From an uncultured Prevotellaceae bacterium (lineage in GTDB: Bacteria > Bacteroidota > Bacteroidia > Bacteroidales > Bacteroidaceae), in NCBI GenBank assembly GCA_900318775.1, contig ONLY01000020.1:1-62981 (forward strand): a DNA stretch of 62,981 bases, given 5' to 3'. Of this stretch, positions 51,466-60,184 are shown piece after piece (the first letter of the stretch is position 1; every line of letters begins with the position of its first letter). A program made the translations under genes and the position numbers. The notes beneath the pieces were generated by a model. It was given only the letters and a program-made list of their open reading frames with translations, was not told where the DNA came from and searched no databases.

Positions 51466-51672
51466 ATGTTACGCCCTGATCAGATGTGGTATAAAATAGG
51501 AGGAATAGTAATGGCGCTTGCTGAGCAACTCAACATTACTCCCGAACGTGCGTTAGAATTGTTTTACACGTCTAAAACGTGTGAAGAATTGCACGACCCT
51601 TCCACCTTGCTTTACACTTTCGGAAATCGATATATAGCAGATGAAGTGATTGCTGAGTATAGGGGAATGTGA
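51466..51672 (+). CDS. Second DUF3791-type protein
   Basis: 68 residues (MLRPDQMWYKIGGIVMALAE, LNITPERALELFYTSKTCEE). The helical core and the PERALELFYTSKTC stretch fit the DUF3791 family, though it is unlike the protein at 50690. It follows the DUF3990 gene by 3 bases. Having an antitoxin-like gene on each side of the toxin is unusual. A strong terminator follows. Confidence 0.75.
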   Translation: MLRPDQMWYKIGGIVMALAEQLNITPERALELFYTSKTCEELHDPSTLLYTFGNRYIADEVIAEYRGM

Positions 51673-51737
51673 GGAAGCTTTACTAACCAGAACTTTCATT
51701 CTGTATCCATCATTTTATCTGGCAATAGGCCATAAAC

Positions 51738-51775
51738 AAAGGGCTCGTAAACTAACGATTATTTACGAGCCCTTT
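51738..51775 (+). terminator. Terminator of the DUF3791-DUF3990-DUF3791 unit
   Basis: AAAGGGCTCGTAAA and TTTACGAGCCCTTT: a perfect 14-bp inverted repeat with a 10-base loop, likely active in both directions. Confidence 0.85.
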
Positions 51776-51830
51776 GTCTTATAATTGAGCGTCAATAAAT
51801 TTAAGTGCTCTTGGCTCTTGTCTTTGGGTC

Positions 51831-52013
51831 TTATGAAGAGAATCTGTATCTACTATGTTTTTCGAATACTTTTCGGGCATTGTCTGATAGCGTGTTCCCT
51901 GGAATATTACAGACGAAATCGATGTCACATACGACAATGAGTTTATGACGAGCTCTACTTATTGCAACATCATGAAGTCTTTCTTTCTGTGACAAGCGTA
52001 ACACACCGTCTGT
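51831..52013 (-). pseudogene. C-terminal remnant of a superfamily 1 helicase
   Basis: The minus strand reads RLSQKERLHDVAISRARHKL, then IVVCDIDFVCNIPGNTLSDN and a stop. VAISRARHKLIVVCD is the motif VI region of UvrD/AAA_12-type helicases (consensus VAxTRAxxxLxVV). Everything before about position 52013 is missing, so roughly 60 codons survive. A leftover of a larger defence or mobile gene. Confidence 0.75.
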
Positions 52014-52051
52014 AACATTTGTAACACACCGTGTGTTGCATATGTTACACA
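51998..52051. repeat. Cluster of GTAACA direct and inverted repeats
   Basis: GTAACACACCGT occurs at 51998-52009 and again at 52021-52032; the second runs into an AACACA-CCG-TGTGTT palindrome, and TGTAACA/TGTTACA arms enclose the region. It lies 150 bases before the DUF6078 gene. Confidence 0.6.
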
Positions 52052-52144
52052 GGCACTGTTACGGATGTTGCATAAGCACATGGAAGAGTTGTCTGTATAG
52101 CGCGCCTATTGTGCGTTTGTGGGTGTGACGGTGAAGAGAAATGT

Positions 52145-52175
52145 TTTGTAGATTGAAACACTTTTCGTATCTTTG
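52145..52175 (+). promoter_or_regulatory. Promoter of the DUF6078 gene
   Basis: TTTG (52145-52148), 19 bases, TATCTTTG (52168-52175), 32 bases before the ATG. Confidence 0.8.
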
Positions 52176-52207
52176 CAAATACAAATTTAAAACCAAACAA
52201 ACACGAG

Positions 52208-52642
52208 ATGGAAACTCCAGCCTTGAATATAGAGAAACTACAGAAGAAAGTGGCGCAATGCCAGCGCTCTGAATGCCCTTCGGCAAAGGTGTGTCTGCGT
52301 CAGATTGTGCGCAGCAAGTGTGATAAAACCTTGGAAACCGTGCTGATGGTGAATCCAGATGCCATTGTGATGAAAGGGGACAAGTGTCAAATGTATAAGG
52401 ATGCCAATGGCACTACATACGGTGTTGGCTTTGAACACTATTTCGACCTGCTCCCATACAAGGAAGCCAAGGCGGCTTATGCTGTGCTGCTGGCTTATTT
52501 CAATAATCGTACCCAATTGGGCCGTTACCGCTCCGGACAATTACGCATTTCACCAGAACGCAAAGCAGAAATAGACGCTTCCCTTCGAGCAAACGGCGTG
52601 TCAGTACCTTTTGAGTGCGACGCGTATGAAGTGGACTTGTAA
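52208..52642 (+). CDS. DUF6078 family protein
   Basis: 144 residues. The opening has a Cys pattern (AQCQRSECPSAKVCLRQIVR with four Cys), possibly a metal site, followed by GVGFEHYFDLLPYKEAKAAY and a late segment YRSGQLRISPERKAEIDASL. This matches the Bacteroidetes DUF6078 family, which has no known function. Cytosolic, single gene, with its own promoter. Confidence 0.75.
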   Translation: METPALNIEKLQKKVAQCQRSECPSAKVCLRQIVRSKCDKTLETVLMVNPDAIVMKGDKCQMYKDANGTTYGVGFEHYFDLLPYKEAKAAYAVLLAYFNNRTQLGRYRSGQLRISPERKAEIDASLRANGVSVPFECDAYEVDL

Positions 52643-52803
52643 AATGGTTGCCCCTCCCATGAATAGAGCGTAAAAATATTAGGTGTAAATACGGATGGCT
52701 ATTTTCGTGCTTTGACACGAATGGTAGCTTATATTGGGGAACGAAAGAAAATATCAAGAAAAGATTATTTGTATTGTTTTATAGTATTGTGCTGCGTTAT
52801 TCG

Positions 52804-52811
52804 TAACTTTG
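52804..52811 (+). promoter_or_regulatory. -7 element before the T5orf172 remnant
   Basis: TAACTTTG, 27 bases before the ATG; it may now serve the decayed methyltransferase locus. The remaining gap bases 52643-52803 hold nothing recognised. Confidence 0.5.
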
Positions 52812-52838
52812 CGATGAAATCTAAAACCTAGAAATAAA

Positions 52839-52961
52839 ATGATTGATAAAGAATCTGGATACGTATATATACTGACTAACCCCAGTTTCCGTGAAGATTG
52901 GGTAAAGATTGGTAAGAGTTCACGCCCTGTGGATGTGAGAAGCAAGGTTTTCTATAAATAG
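52839..52961 (+). pseudogene. 5' fragment of a GIY-YIG/T5orf172-type gene
   Basis: 40 codons: SGYVYILTNPSFREDWVKIG, then KSSRPVDVRSK. YVYILTNP..KIGKS is the opening of the T5orf172/GIY-YIG nuclease-like domain. It stops at a TAG immediately followed by sequence belonging to the type III methyltransferase, so two genes have been fused by a deletion that removed the end of one and the start of the other. Confidence 0.75.
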
Positions 52962-52962
52962 G

Positions 52963-54864
52963 ATTTAATATGGCAGCAAGCTCAAATAAAGGATGATGAT
53001 TTGCGCAACAGGATTGATGCGGAATTAAAACGTCTTTTGAAGCAGAAGAAATTCGGCTTGGTGTTTGAGGATCATATGCCTGAGGGACTCAACGAGGGTC
53101 CTATATATCCTACTCTCAGAATAATGGACCAAGTTTTGCATGCTCCCGATAAAGACTTATGGCATGCGTTGATAGAGGCAGACAATTATTATGCCCTGCA
53201 GCTCTTGGCTTATCTATATCCGGGAATGGTAGATTGCATCTATATTGACCCGCCATACAATACTGGTGAACAATGATTATGTTGATTCTTCCGACCAATA
53301 TCGTCACTCCAAATGGCTATCAATGATGAAGCGCCGTTTGCTGTTGGCAAAGAAGTTGCTGAATCCGAAAGACTCTGTGCTCATTGTCACTATCGATGAA
53401 AAAGAATACCTACATCTTGGATGTCTGCTGGAGGAATTGTTTCCAGAGGCAAAGATACAGATGATTAGTAGTGTAATTAATAATGGCGGTTCAATGCGCT
53501 CAAAAGAGTTTACTCGTGTAGATGAATATTTGTTTTTTGTTATGTTGGGCGGCAGTGGCCCTGAGCAATTACCATTAGAAAAAGAGTGGCTTGGTAATGT
53601 TAAGCATACAACAACAGAAAAACTTCGTTGGCGAGAATTAATGCGTTATGGTGATAATGGAAAAAGAAGTGCACGCCCCAATCTATTTTATCCAATATTT
53701 GTTTCTAAAGCAGGCGATAAATTTGTTGGAGTGGGAACTCCATTACCTTGGGATAAAAACATTAGTGATATTGAAGTGCCACAAGGGACTGTTGCGGTTT
53801 GGCCAATTCGCCCAAATGGAGATGAAGGCACATGGGGATATGATGGAAAAGGTTTACTCAAGCTTCAGGAAAAAGGATATGTCAAACTTGGTCGTTTTAA
53901 CAAGAATAGCATGGCTATTACCTTCATTCAACCTGGGTGGCAAAAGAAAGTTGAAAGTGGAGAAATTAAAATTGTGGGATATGCGACAGATGGTTCTATT
54001 ATAGAAAGCAATGATGGCTATACCGCAAAATATGCCCCTAAGACACAATGGGCAATATCTACACATTCAGCATCTGAGTACGGAACGAAACTCATACAAA
54101 GTATAATCGGAAAGCGTTTTTCTTTCCCAAAATCCCTTTATGCTGTCCACGACACTATCAGATTCTTCGTTGCCAACAAGCCCAATGCATTGATTGTGGA
54201 TTTCTTTGCAGGCTCAGGCACAACTCTTCATGCTGTTAACCTGCTGAATGCAGAAGATGGTGGCAATCGTCGCTGTATTATGGTGACCAACAACGAGGTG
54301 AGCGAACAGGAGGCTAAGACGCTGACAAAGCAGGGCTTTAAGCCAGGCGATGAAGAATGGGAACGATTAGGCATAGCCCGATATGTGAACTGGCCTCGCA
54401 CAGTATGTTCTATAGAAGGACACGATGTGAACGGACAACCGCTGAAAGGTGAATACTTAGGCACAGACCACAGGCAGATGAAAGAAGGATTTGAATCTAA
54501 CTGTGTATTCTTCAAACTTGACTTCCTCGACAAGACGCAAGTTGCATTAGGACGCCAGTTCCGCGAACTTCTACCAATGCTGTGGATGAAAGCGGGCGCT
54601 TTTGGTCAATGTCCACAATTGGAGAAAGACGGTGTTCCAGAAATGCTTGTATTGCCAGAAAACCACTTAGCTGTGCTGACAGACGAGAAATCTTTCGGGC
54701 AGTTTGTTGATGAAGTAGATAAGCATGAAGACATTACAATGATATATCTTGTAGTAGATAGTGACATGATGTATAAAGAAATGGCGAAACATTTTCCAAA
54801 GAGGCAGACATGCCAGTTATATCGTGACTACTTAGATAACTTTAGAATTAACGTGACAAGATGA
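52963..54864 (+). pseudogene. Type III DNA methyltransferase (mod), truncated and frameshifted
   Basis: Similarity begins at LIWQQAQIKDDDLRNRIDAE without a start codon and continues KKFGLVFEDHMPEG to the catalytic DPPYNTG (53247-53267). Then TGA interrupts, and the normal continuation NNDYVDSSDQYRHSKWL resumes in another frame. In relatives a few residues (about RDWKY) lie between the two, so a short deletion explains the shift. The 3' part keeps the AdoMet motif FFAGSGTT and the rest of the protein. As read, no intact N6-adenine methyltransferase is made, though the 3' frame of 539 codons is long and open. Confidence 0.88.
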
Positions 54865-56303
54865 CCGAAAAAGAACTTATAGAACTATGTAGTCTTGGTG
54901 AATCCACGACAGTGCAATACAAATTGGAGTTCACCACCCAGAAGCAGATAGCTGAGGAGTTGGTTGCCTTCGCTAATACCCGTGGTGGCATCATCGTATT
55001 TGGCGCTGAAGACAAAACAGGTAGAATGGTTGGACTGACTTACGAACAAGTGCAGTACACCTCGCGTGAGTTGGGAAATGCAGCCAACGAACAGGTGCGT
55101 CCCGTTATTTATATCGAGACGGAGACAGTAAAACATGATGGTAAGGCTTATGTGATTGCATACGTGAAGAATGGTGCCTATAAACCTTATAAGGACTTGG
55201 CTGGAAATATTTGGGTAAAGCAGAGTTCGGATAAGCGTAGGGTGACAGAAAATGTAGAGATTCGTCGTTTATTGCAAAACTCACACCAATATCAGGCTGA
55301 TGCTGATGGTGTGGAAGGTTCTACGGAAGATGATATTGATACAAAGGCATTGGATAGTTATTTTATTCACGTGTATAATAAAGAGATAGACGACTTTAAG
55401 ATGCCTCGCAGAAACGTGCTTCGTAATGCTCATATCATTGACGATATGGGACGGCTGACTATTGCAGGGTTAATGTTCTTTGCAAAAGAACCTCAACAGT
55501 ACCGCCCTCAGCATTGCATTAAAGCAGTGTGGTTCTACGGCAACGAAATGAGTGGTACTAAATATCGTGACAGTCGAGACATTACGGGTACGATACCAGA
55601 GATGTATGAAGAGGCTATGAGGTGGGTGAAATCTTGTTTGCATCGTCCGCAAAACGCCCAGTCATTCAATAGTGTCGGCGAATTGGAAATACCAGAGGTG
55701 GTGCTGGAAGAGCTGATACAGAATGCCCTCGTACACCTTGATCTGTTGAAACCTGCAGCAATCCGGTTGTTAGTGTTTGATAATCGCGTGGAAATTATCA
55801 ATCCTGGTAGTCTGCCTGACGGGCAAACAATCGAAGAAATAATGTTGGGTAACTCTGACCCAAGGAATATGTTGTTGGCACAATTTGGTTCAAATACGAT
55901 GCCGTATAGAGGATTGGGCTCAGGTATTCCTCGTGTGATGGCATCTGGTAGCGATGTAGAGCTGATAGATCGTCCTGATGGTAACCAATTTATTGCTCGC
56001 ATCTGGCGTACTACCCAAAAGGATGATTCTACTACCCAAAAGGCTAATGAAAACCTTATTGATACTACCCAAAAGGATGAAGCAACTACCCAAAAGCCAC
56101 TAAACACTACCCAAAAGAGAATTTTAGAGTATTTGAAGAACTACCCAAAAGCCACAAGGCAGAATATTGCTGAAGCCTTGGGGGATATAACTGCAGATGG
56201 TGTAAAATTCAACATCGGACTATTGCAGCGATATGGGGCACTGAAACGTGTGAATGGCAGAAAGAATGGTGAATGGGAAGTTAATCCTCTTTATTTAAAG
56301 TAA
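54861..56303 (+). CDS. AlbA/Schlafen-type ATP-binding transcriptional regulator-like protein
   Basis: 480 residues. N-terminal AlbA_2 domain (ESTTVQYKLEF, ELVAFANTRGGIIVFGAEDK), an ATPase-like HATPase_c_4 region (EELIQNALVHLDLLKPAAIR, VEIINPGSLPDG), then a winged helix at the end (RILEYLKNYPKATRQNIAEA). Five TTQK motifs lie in the linker before the last domain (residues 388-422). Such proteins occur often inside restriction-modification and other defence loci with unclear roles. It overlaps the mod stop by four bases and ends 7 bases before res, so it is part of this operon. Confidence 0.85.
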   Translation: MTEKELIELCSLGESTTVQYKLEFTTQKQIAEELVAFANTRGGIIVFGAEDKTGRMVGLTYEQVQYTSRELGNAANEQVRPVIYIETETVKHDGKAYVIAYVKNGAYKPYKDLAGNIWVKQSSDKRRVTENVEIRRLLQNSHQYQADADGVEGSTEDDIDTKALDSYFIHVYNKEIDDFKMPRRNVLRNAHIIDDMGRLTIAGLMFFAKEPQQYRPQHCIKAVWFYGNEMSGTKYRDSRDITGTIPEMYEEAMRWVKSCLHRPQNAQSFNSVGELEIPEVVLEELIQNALVHLDLLKPAAIRLLVFDNRVEIINPGSLPDGQTIEEIMLGNSDPRNMLLAQFGSNTMPYRGLGSGIPRVMASGSDVELIDRPDGNQFIARIWRTTQKDDSTTQKANENLIDTTQKDEATTQKPLNTTQKRILEYLKNYPKATRQNIAEALGDITADGVKFNIGLLQRYGALKRVNGRKNGEWEVNPLYLK

Positions 56304-56310
56304 TTATTTT

Positions 56311-59040
56311 ATGTTAGACGAACTTATAACCTTTCAGAAACGAGCATTAGAGAAGTTGCGCAACCATTGTGCGGCAGCTCACAATGAATATAAGAATAGC
56401 AGAGAGAATCAGGTTGTTTCCTTCACTGCCCCAACGGGTGCCGGCAAGACCATCATCATGTCGGCTCTGATAGAAGACATCTTGTTTGGTGACGAGAAGT
56501 TTGTTGAGCAGCCTGATGCCATTTTTGTATGGTTGTCGGACTCTCCAGAACTAAATTTGCAATCGAAGGAGAAGATTGACACAAAGGCAGACAAGATAAA
56601 ACTCAACCAATGTGTAGTAATCTCTGACGATTCTTTTGACCGTGAGACACTGGAGGAAGGACATATTTATTTTCTGAATACACAGAAGTTGAGCAAGAGC
56701 AGTAATCTGACTCAACACTCAGACAATCGCCAATATACGATATGGGAGACGTTAGCAAACACAATATATGAGAAGGCTGACAAACTATACTTTATCATCG
56801 ATGAGGCGCATCGTGGTATGAAAGGAACTGATGCAGGACGTGCTACCACCATCATGCAGAAATTCATCTTAGGTAGTGAGAAAGATGGACTTCCTCCTGT
56901 GCCAGTAGTTATAGGAATGTCTGCAACAATTGAACGTTTCAATCAGTTGGTAAAGAATTCCACAGCAACGAATAGACCTGTGCGTGTAAGTCCTGAAGAA
57001 GTTCGTTCTTCTGGATTACTGAAAGACAGAGTTATTATTTACTACCCCAAGAATATTAATGAACAGAAAGATATAGCCGTACTTCAAGCAGCAACAGATG
57101 AATGGATAGCAAAATGCCAACACTGGGAAACATTTTGTAGAGAGCAACATCATTGGATGGTAAAGCCTATCTTTGTTATTCAGGTGCTGAATGGTACGGC
57201 AAGCACTATCACGGAAACACCTTTAGATGAATGTCTTGCAAAGATTGAGGGGCGTACAGGTTTCACCTTTAATAAAGGTGAGGTAGTACATTCATTTGGA
57301 GATATTAAGGGGAACATAACAATAAATGGTCTTGATGTGCCATATTTAGAGCCTTCGAAGATACAAGACAACAAACAGGCAAGAGTGGTGTTCTTTAAGG
57401 AAACACTATCTACAGGCTGGGACTGTCCAAGAGCAGAGACAATGATGTCATTCCGAAGATATATTGATTCTACTGCTATAGCTCAGCTATTGGGCAGAAT
57501 GGTGCGTACGCCAATTCAACAGCGCATAATGGTTGACGATATGCTAAATGATGTGCAGTTGTTCCTTCCTCACTTCGATAAAGAAAATGTTAAGAAGGTT
57601 GTTGACGAACTTCAAAACGAAGAAGGTGGGGAATTGCCGACTGATATTATGGATGAAGAAATCGGACATGGAACTTATGTAATGCTTACCTCAAAGCGTA
57701 ATCATCACAAAGCGCCACAAAAAAATTATACCCTTCCACTATTTGGAGAAACAGATTATGGTGATAATGTAGAAACGAATAACTCAACACCTAAAAATTC
57801 TTCCGTAAGTCATACACCAAACCAGAATAAGCAATCAGCAGAAGGCAGCAATTCTGAACCTATAAATATAGAGTTTGAATATGATGGAATAGATCGTGAG
57901 AAGATAGTTGATTTTATAAATAGCTTGTCTCTGCCAACTTATCAGATACGTTCATTCCAAATGAATGACTATCTAAAATCATTATTCAGCTTATGCAACT
58001 TTCTTCTTTTATCAGGTTTAGATTTGAATGCAAGAGAGCAAGTTATAGACAAGATAATTGAAAGAATATTTGCCTATATTCAACAACTTAAGCAAAGTGG
58101 CAGATATGCAGAAGCAAAGGCTAAAGTGGAAAATTTCGAGATGCTTGCAAATGTGTATGATGCGTTCGGTGAAATAATAAAGGCAGAGCCCGTAAATAGC
58201 ATTTTCTCTGAATCGAATGTTGATATAGAGAGACAATACAGAATAGCAGAGAAGAAATTAAACAATGAGGGAGTAGGCGCTGCGTATGGAAAGAAATATG
58301 ATAATCCAGATAAGCAAGATACCTTCATGGTGGATGTTATATTGTTTGTCAGTGACGAGGAACAGTTACAGCAACTGCATGACTTTGCAAAGAGGGAATA
58401 CCACAAGTTAAATGACGCCTATAGACATAAGACAACCCGTTTGTCGGATGCTCTTAAAACAAAATATAGAAACATTGTGCGAGATAGTGAGGAGATATCA
58501 AATGTCCCCTTCTACTTAGGCGAAAATATAATGTTCCGTAATGATGAAGAGGGTGAAGAATACAATGACCATCTGTTTGTAAATGAGCAGACGGGTGTGG
58601 TGTGCATCAAACTCAATAATTGGGAACAAAATGTGATAAAGGAAGAACGCAAGCGTGAGGACTATCGTTGTTGGTATCGCAATCCATCACGTGGCAGCGA
58701 TGCATTAACATTGTACCATAACTATAAAGGTACAAAGAAACCATTCTATCCTGATTTCTTGGTTATCAGAAAAGAGAATGGAGGTGACTATATTATAGAT
58801 ATACTTGAACCACACGACCCTACTCGTGATGACAATGTGAGCAAGGCAAAAGCATTAGCTCAATATACAACAGAAAATCCATGTATTGGACGTGCTCAAC
58901 TGATTCGCCAAACAAAAACAGCGACAGGTGATGTGCTCCGCAGGCTTGATTTTGCTGCACATAGCGAGTTGCGCGAGAAAGTTGCAGTTATTAACACGAA
59001 TGAAGAATTAGACAATTTGTTTGTGCAGTATGGGGAGTAG
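56311..59040 (+). CDS. Type III restriction endonuclease subunit Res
   Basis: 909 residues. An SF2 helicase-translocase with Walker A PTGAGKT (41-47), DEAH near residue 164 (IDEAHRGMKG), motif III GMSATIERF, SxGWDCPRAE and motif VI LLGRMVRTP. The C-terminal PD-(D/E)XK nuclease is suggested by PFYPDFLVIRKE, then YIIDILEPHD. Type III Res needs Mod to recognise DNA and to cut, and Mod here is broken. Res itself reads intact, so the pair is probably inactive or depends on Mod from elsewhere. Confidence 0.92.
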   Translation: MLDELITFQKRALEKLRNHCAAAHNEYKNSRENQVVSFTAPTGAGKTIIMSALIEDILFGDEKFVEQPDAIFVWLSDSPELNLQSKEKIDTKADKIKLNQCVVISDDSFDRETLEEGHIYFLNTQKLSKSSNLTQHSDNRQYTIWETLANTIYEKADKLYFIIDEAHRGMKGTDAGRATTIMQKFILGSEKDGLPPVPVVIGMSATIERFNQLVKNSTATNRPVRVSPEEVRSSGLLKDRVIIYYPKNINEQKDIAVLQAATDEWIAKCQHWETFCREQHHWMVKPIFVIQVLNGTASTITETPLDECLAKIEGRTGFTFNKGEVVHSFGDIKGNITINGLDVPYLEPSKIQDNKQARVVFFKETLSTGWDCPRAETMMSFRRYIDSTAIAQLLGRMVRTPIQQRIMVDDMLNDVQLFLPHFDKENVKKVVDELQNEEGGELPTDIMDEEIGHGTYVMLTSKRNHHKAPQKNYTLPLFGETDYGDNVETNNSTPKNSSVSHTPNQNKQSAEGSNSEPINIEFEYDGIDREKIVDFINSLSLPTYQIRSFQMNDYLKSLFSLCNFLLLSGLDLNAREQVIDKIIERIFAYIQQLKQSGRYAEAKAKVENFEMLANVYDAFGEIIKAEPVNSIFSESNVDIERQYRIAEKKLNNEGVGAAYGKKYDNPDKQDTFMVDVILFVSDEEQLQQLHDFAKREYHKLNDAYRHKTTRLSDALKTKYRNIVRDSEEISNVPFYLGENIMFRNDEEGEEYNDHLFVNEQTGVVCIKLNNWEQNVIKEERKREDYRCWYRNPSRGSDALTLYHNYKGTKKPFYPDFLVIRKENGGDYIIDILEPHDPTRDDNVSKAKALAQYTTENPCIGRAQLIRQTKTATGDVLRRLDFAAHSELREKVAVINTNEELDNLFVQYGE

Positions 59041-59068
59041 ATAATAAATAGAAAATAATTAAATATAA

Positions 59069-59332
59069 ATGGAAATAGACACAACATCAATAAAAGGGGA
59101 AACATTTGAAAAAGATGTTTTCAGACTCATTTCGAACTGTTTAAGCCAAGACGAAGGCATTGTCTTTGGTGGGGAGTTTGAGAAGATAGCAGAGTTGTAT
59201 ATTGAACAGTTGAAAACAATATTTGAGTATGTGACAGAAAAGCCTCTTGTTTTGTACAATAGCAGGAAAACGCCTATCTTTCATTTTGCCTGTGCTTCGA
59301 ACAATTCTACGGCAATCAAAATAGCAAGTTAA
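59069..59332 (+). pseudogene. Fragment of three-Cys-motif partner protein TcmP
   Basis: 87 codons. The stretch ELYIEQLKTIFEYVTEKPLV, then SRKTPIFHFACASNN matches the C-terminal part of TcmP, normally a protein of about 280-400 residues encoded beside a Gp37/Gp68-type three-Cys gene, as here. The front is missing and the end is cut after AIKIAS. It might still be translated, since it has an ATG and an open frame. Confidence 0.65.
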
Positions 59333-59355
59333 ATCATCAATAAAAAGCAATCGAA

Positions 59356-60093
59356 ATGAGAACAACAAAGATAGAATGGACGGACAAAACTTGGAATCCG
59401 ATTACGGGGTGTACCAAGAAATCAACAGGTTGTGCTCACTGTTATGCGGAGGTGATGGCGAGACGATTGAAGGCGATGGGTTTGGAAAAGTATCGCAATG
59501 GATTTGGCTTGACCTTGCATGAGGATGATTTGGAGGAACCTATGCAATGGCAGAAGCCGCATAATATCTTTGTCTGTTCGATGAGTGACATTTTCCACGA
59601 GGATGTTCCTTTTGATTTTGTGGATAAAATCATGAATACCATCGTGAGAACTCCACAACATCGGTATCAGATTTTAACGAAAAGAGCAGAGCGGATGGAA
59701 GAGTATTTCAGTACAAGACTTATACCACGAAACGTGTGGTTGGGAGTGACTGTTGAGTGCAAGTCTTCCAAAGACAGAATTGACCATTTGAGAAAATTAG
59801 GTGCTACGGTGAAATTCTTGTCATGTGAGCCGTTGATTGAAGATTTGGGAGAGATGAATCTAGAGGGTATTGACTGGATTATTGTAGGTGGTGAGAGTGG
59901 CCCCAAGGCAAGACCGATGCAACCAGAGTGGGCCATCAACATCAAACGACAAGTGGAACAACAAGGTGCTGCATTCTTTTTTAAGCAATGGGGCACATGG
60001 GGAAGTGATGGCATTAAGCGTAACAAGCATGCTAATGGGAAGTTGTTGTTAGGTGAGGTGATACAACAAATGCCAGGAAGAAAAGTCGTATAA
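59356..60093 (+). CDS. Phage Gp37/Gp68 family (DUF5131) three-Cys protein
   Basis: 245 residues. TTKIEWTDKTWNPITGC with Cys-x6-Cys-x2-Cys (GCTKKSTGCAHCYAE) is the family's cluster-binding motif, as in radical-SAM-like proteins; IFVCSMSDIFHEDVPFDFVD, then VGGESGPKARPM complete the signature. A mobile-element-associated enzyme of unknown reaction that normally pairs with TcmP. Intact here, while its partner is a fragment. Confidence 0.9.
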   Translation: MRTTKIEWTDKTWNPITGCTKKSTGCAHCYAEVMARRLKAMGLEKYRNGFGLTLHEDDLEEPMQWQKPHNIFVCSMSDIFHEDVPFDFVDKIMNTIVRTPQHRYQILTKRAERMEEYFSTRLIPRNVWLGVTVECKSSKDRIDHLRKLGATVKFLSCEPLIEDLGEMNLEGIDWIIVGGESGPKARPMQPEWAINIKRQVEQQGAAFFFKQWGTWGSDGIKRNKHANGKLLLGEVIQQMPGRKVV

Positions 60094-60184
60094 GGAATAA
60101 TTACCTTTGTAAAAGACAGAAGATTGGTGGAGGAAAAATGAAAACTGGTGCTTTTATTGGAAATAGAATTTTTATATAGACATC

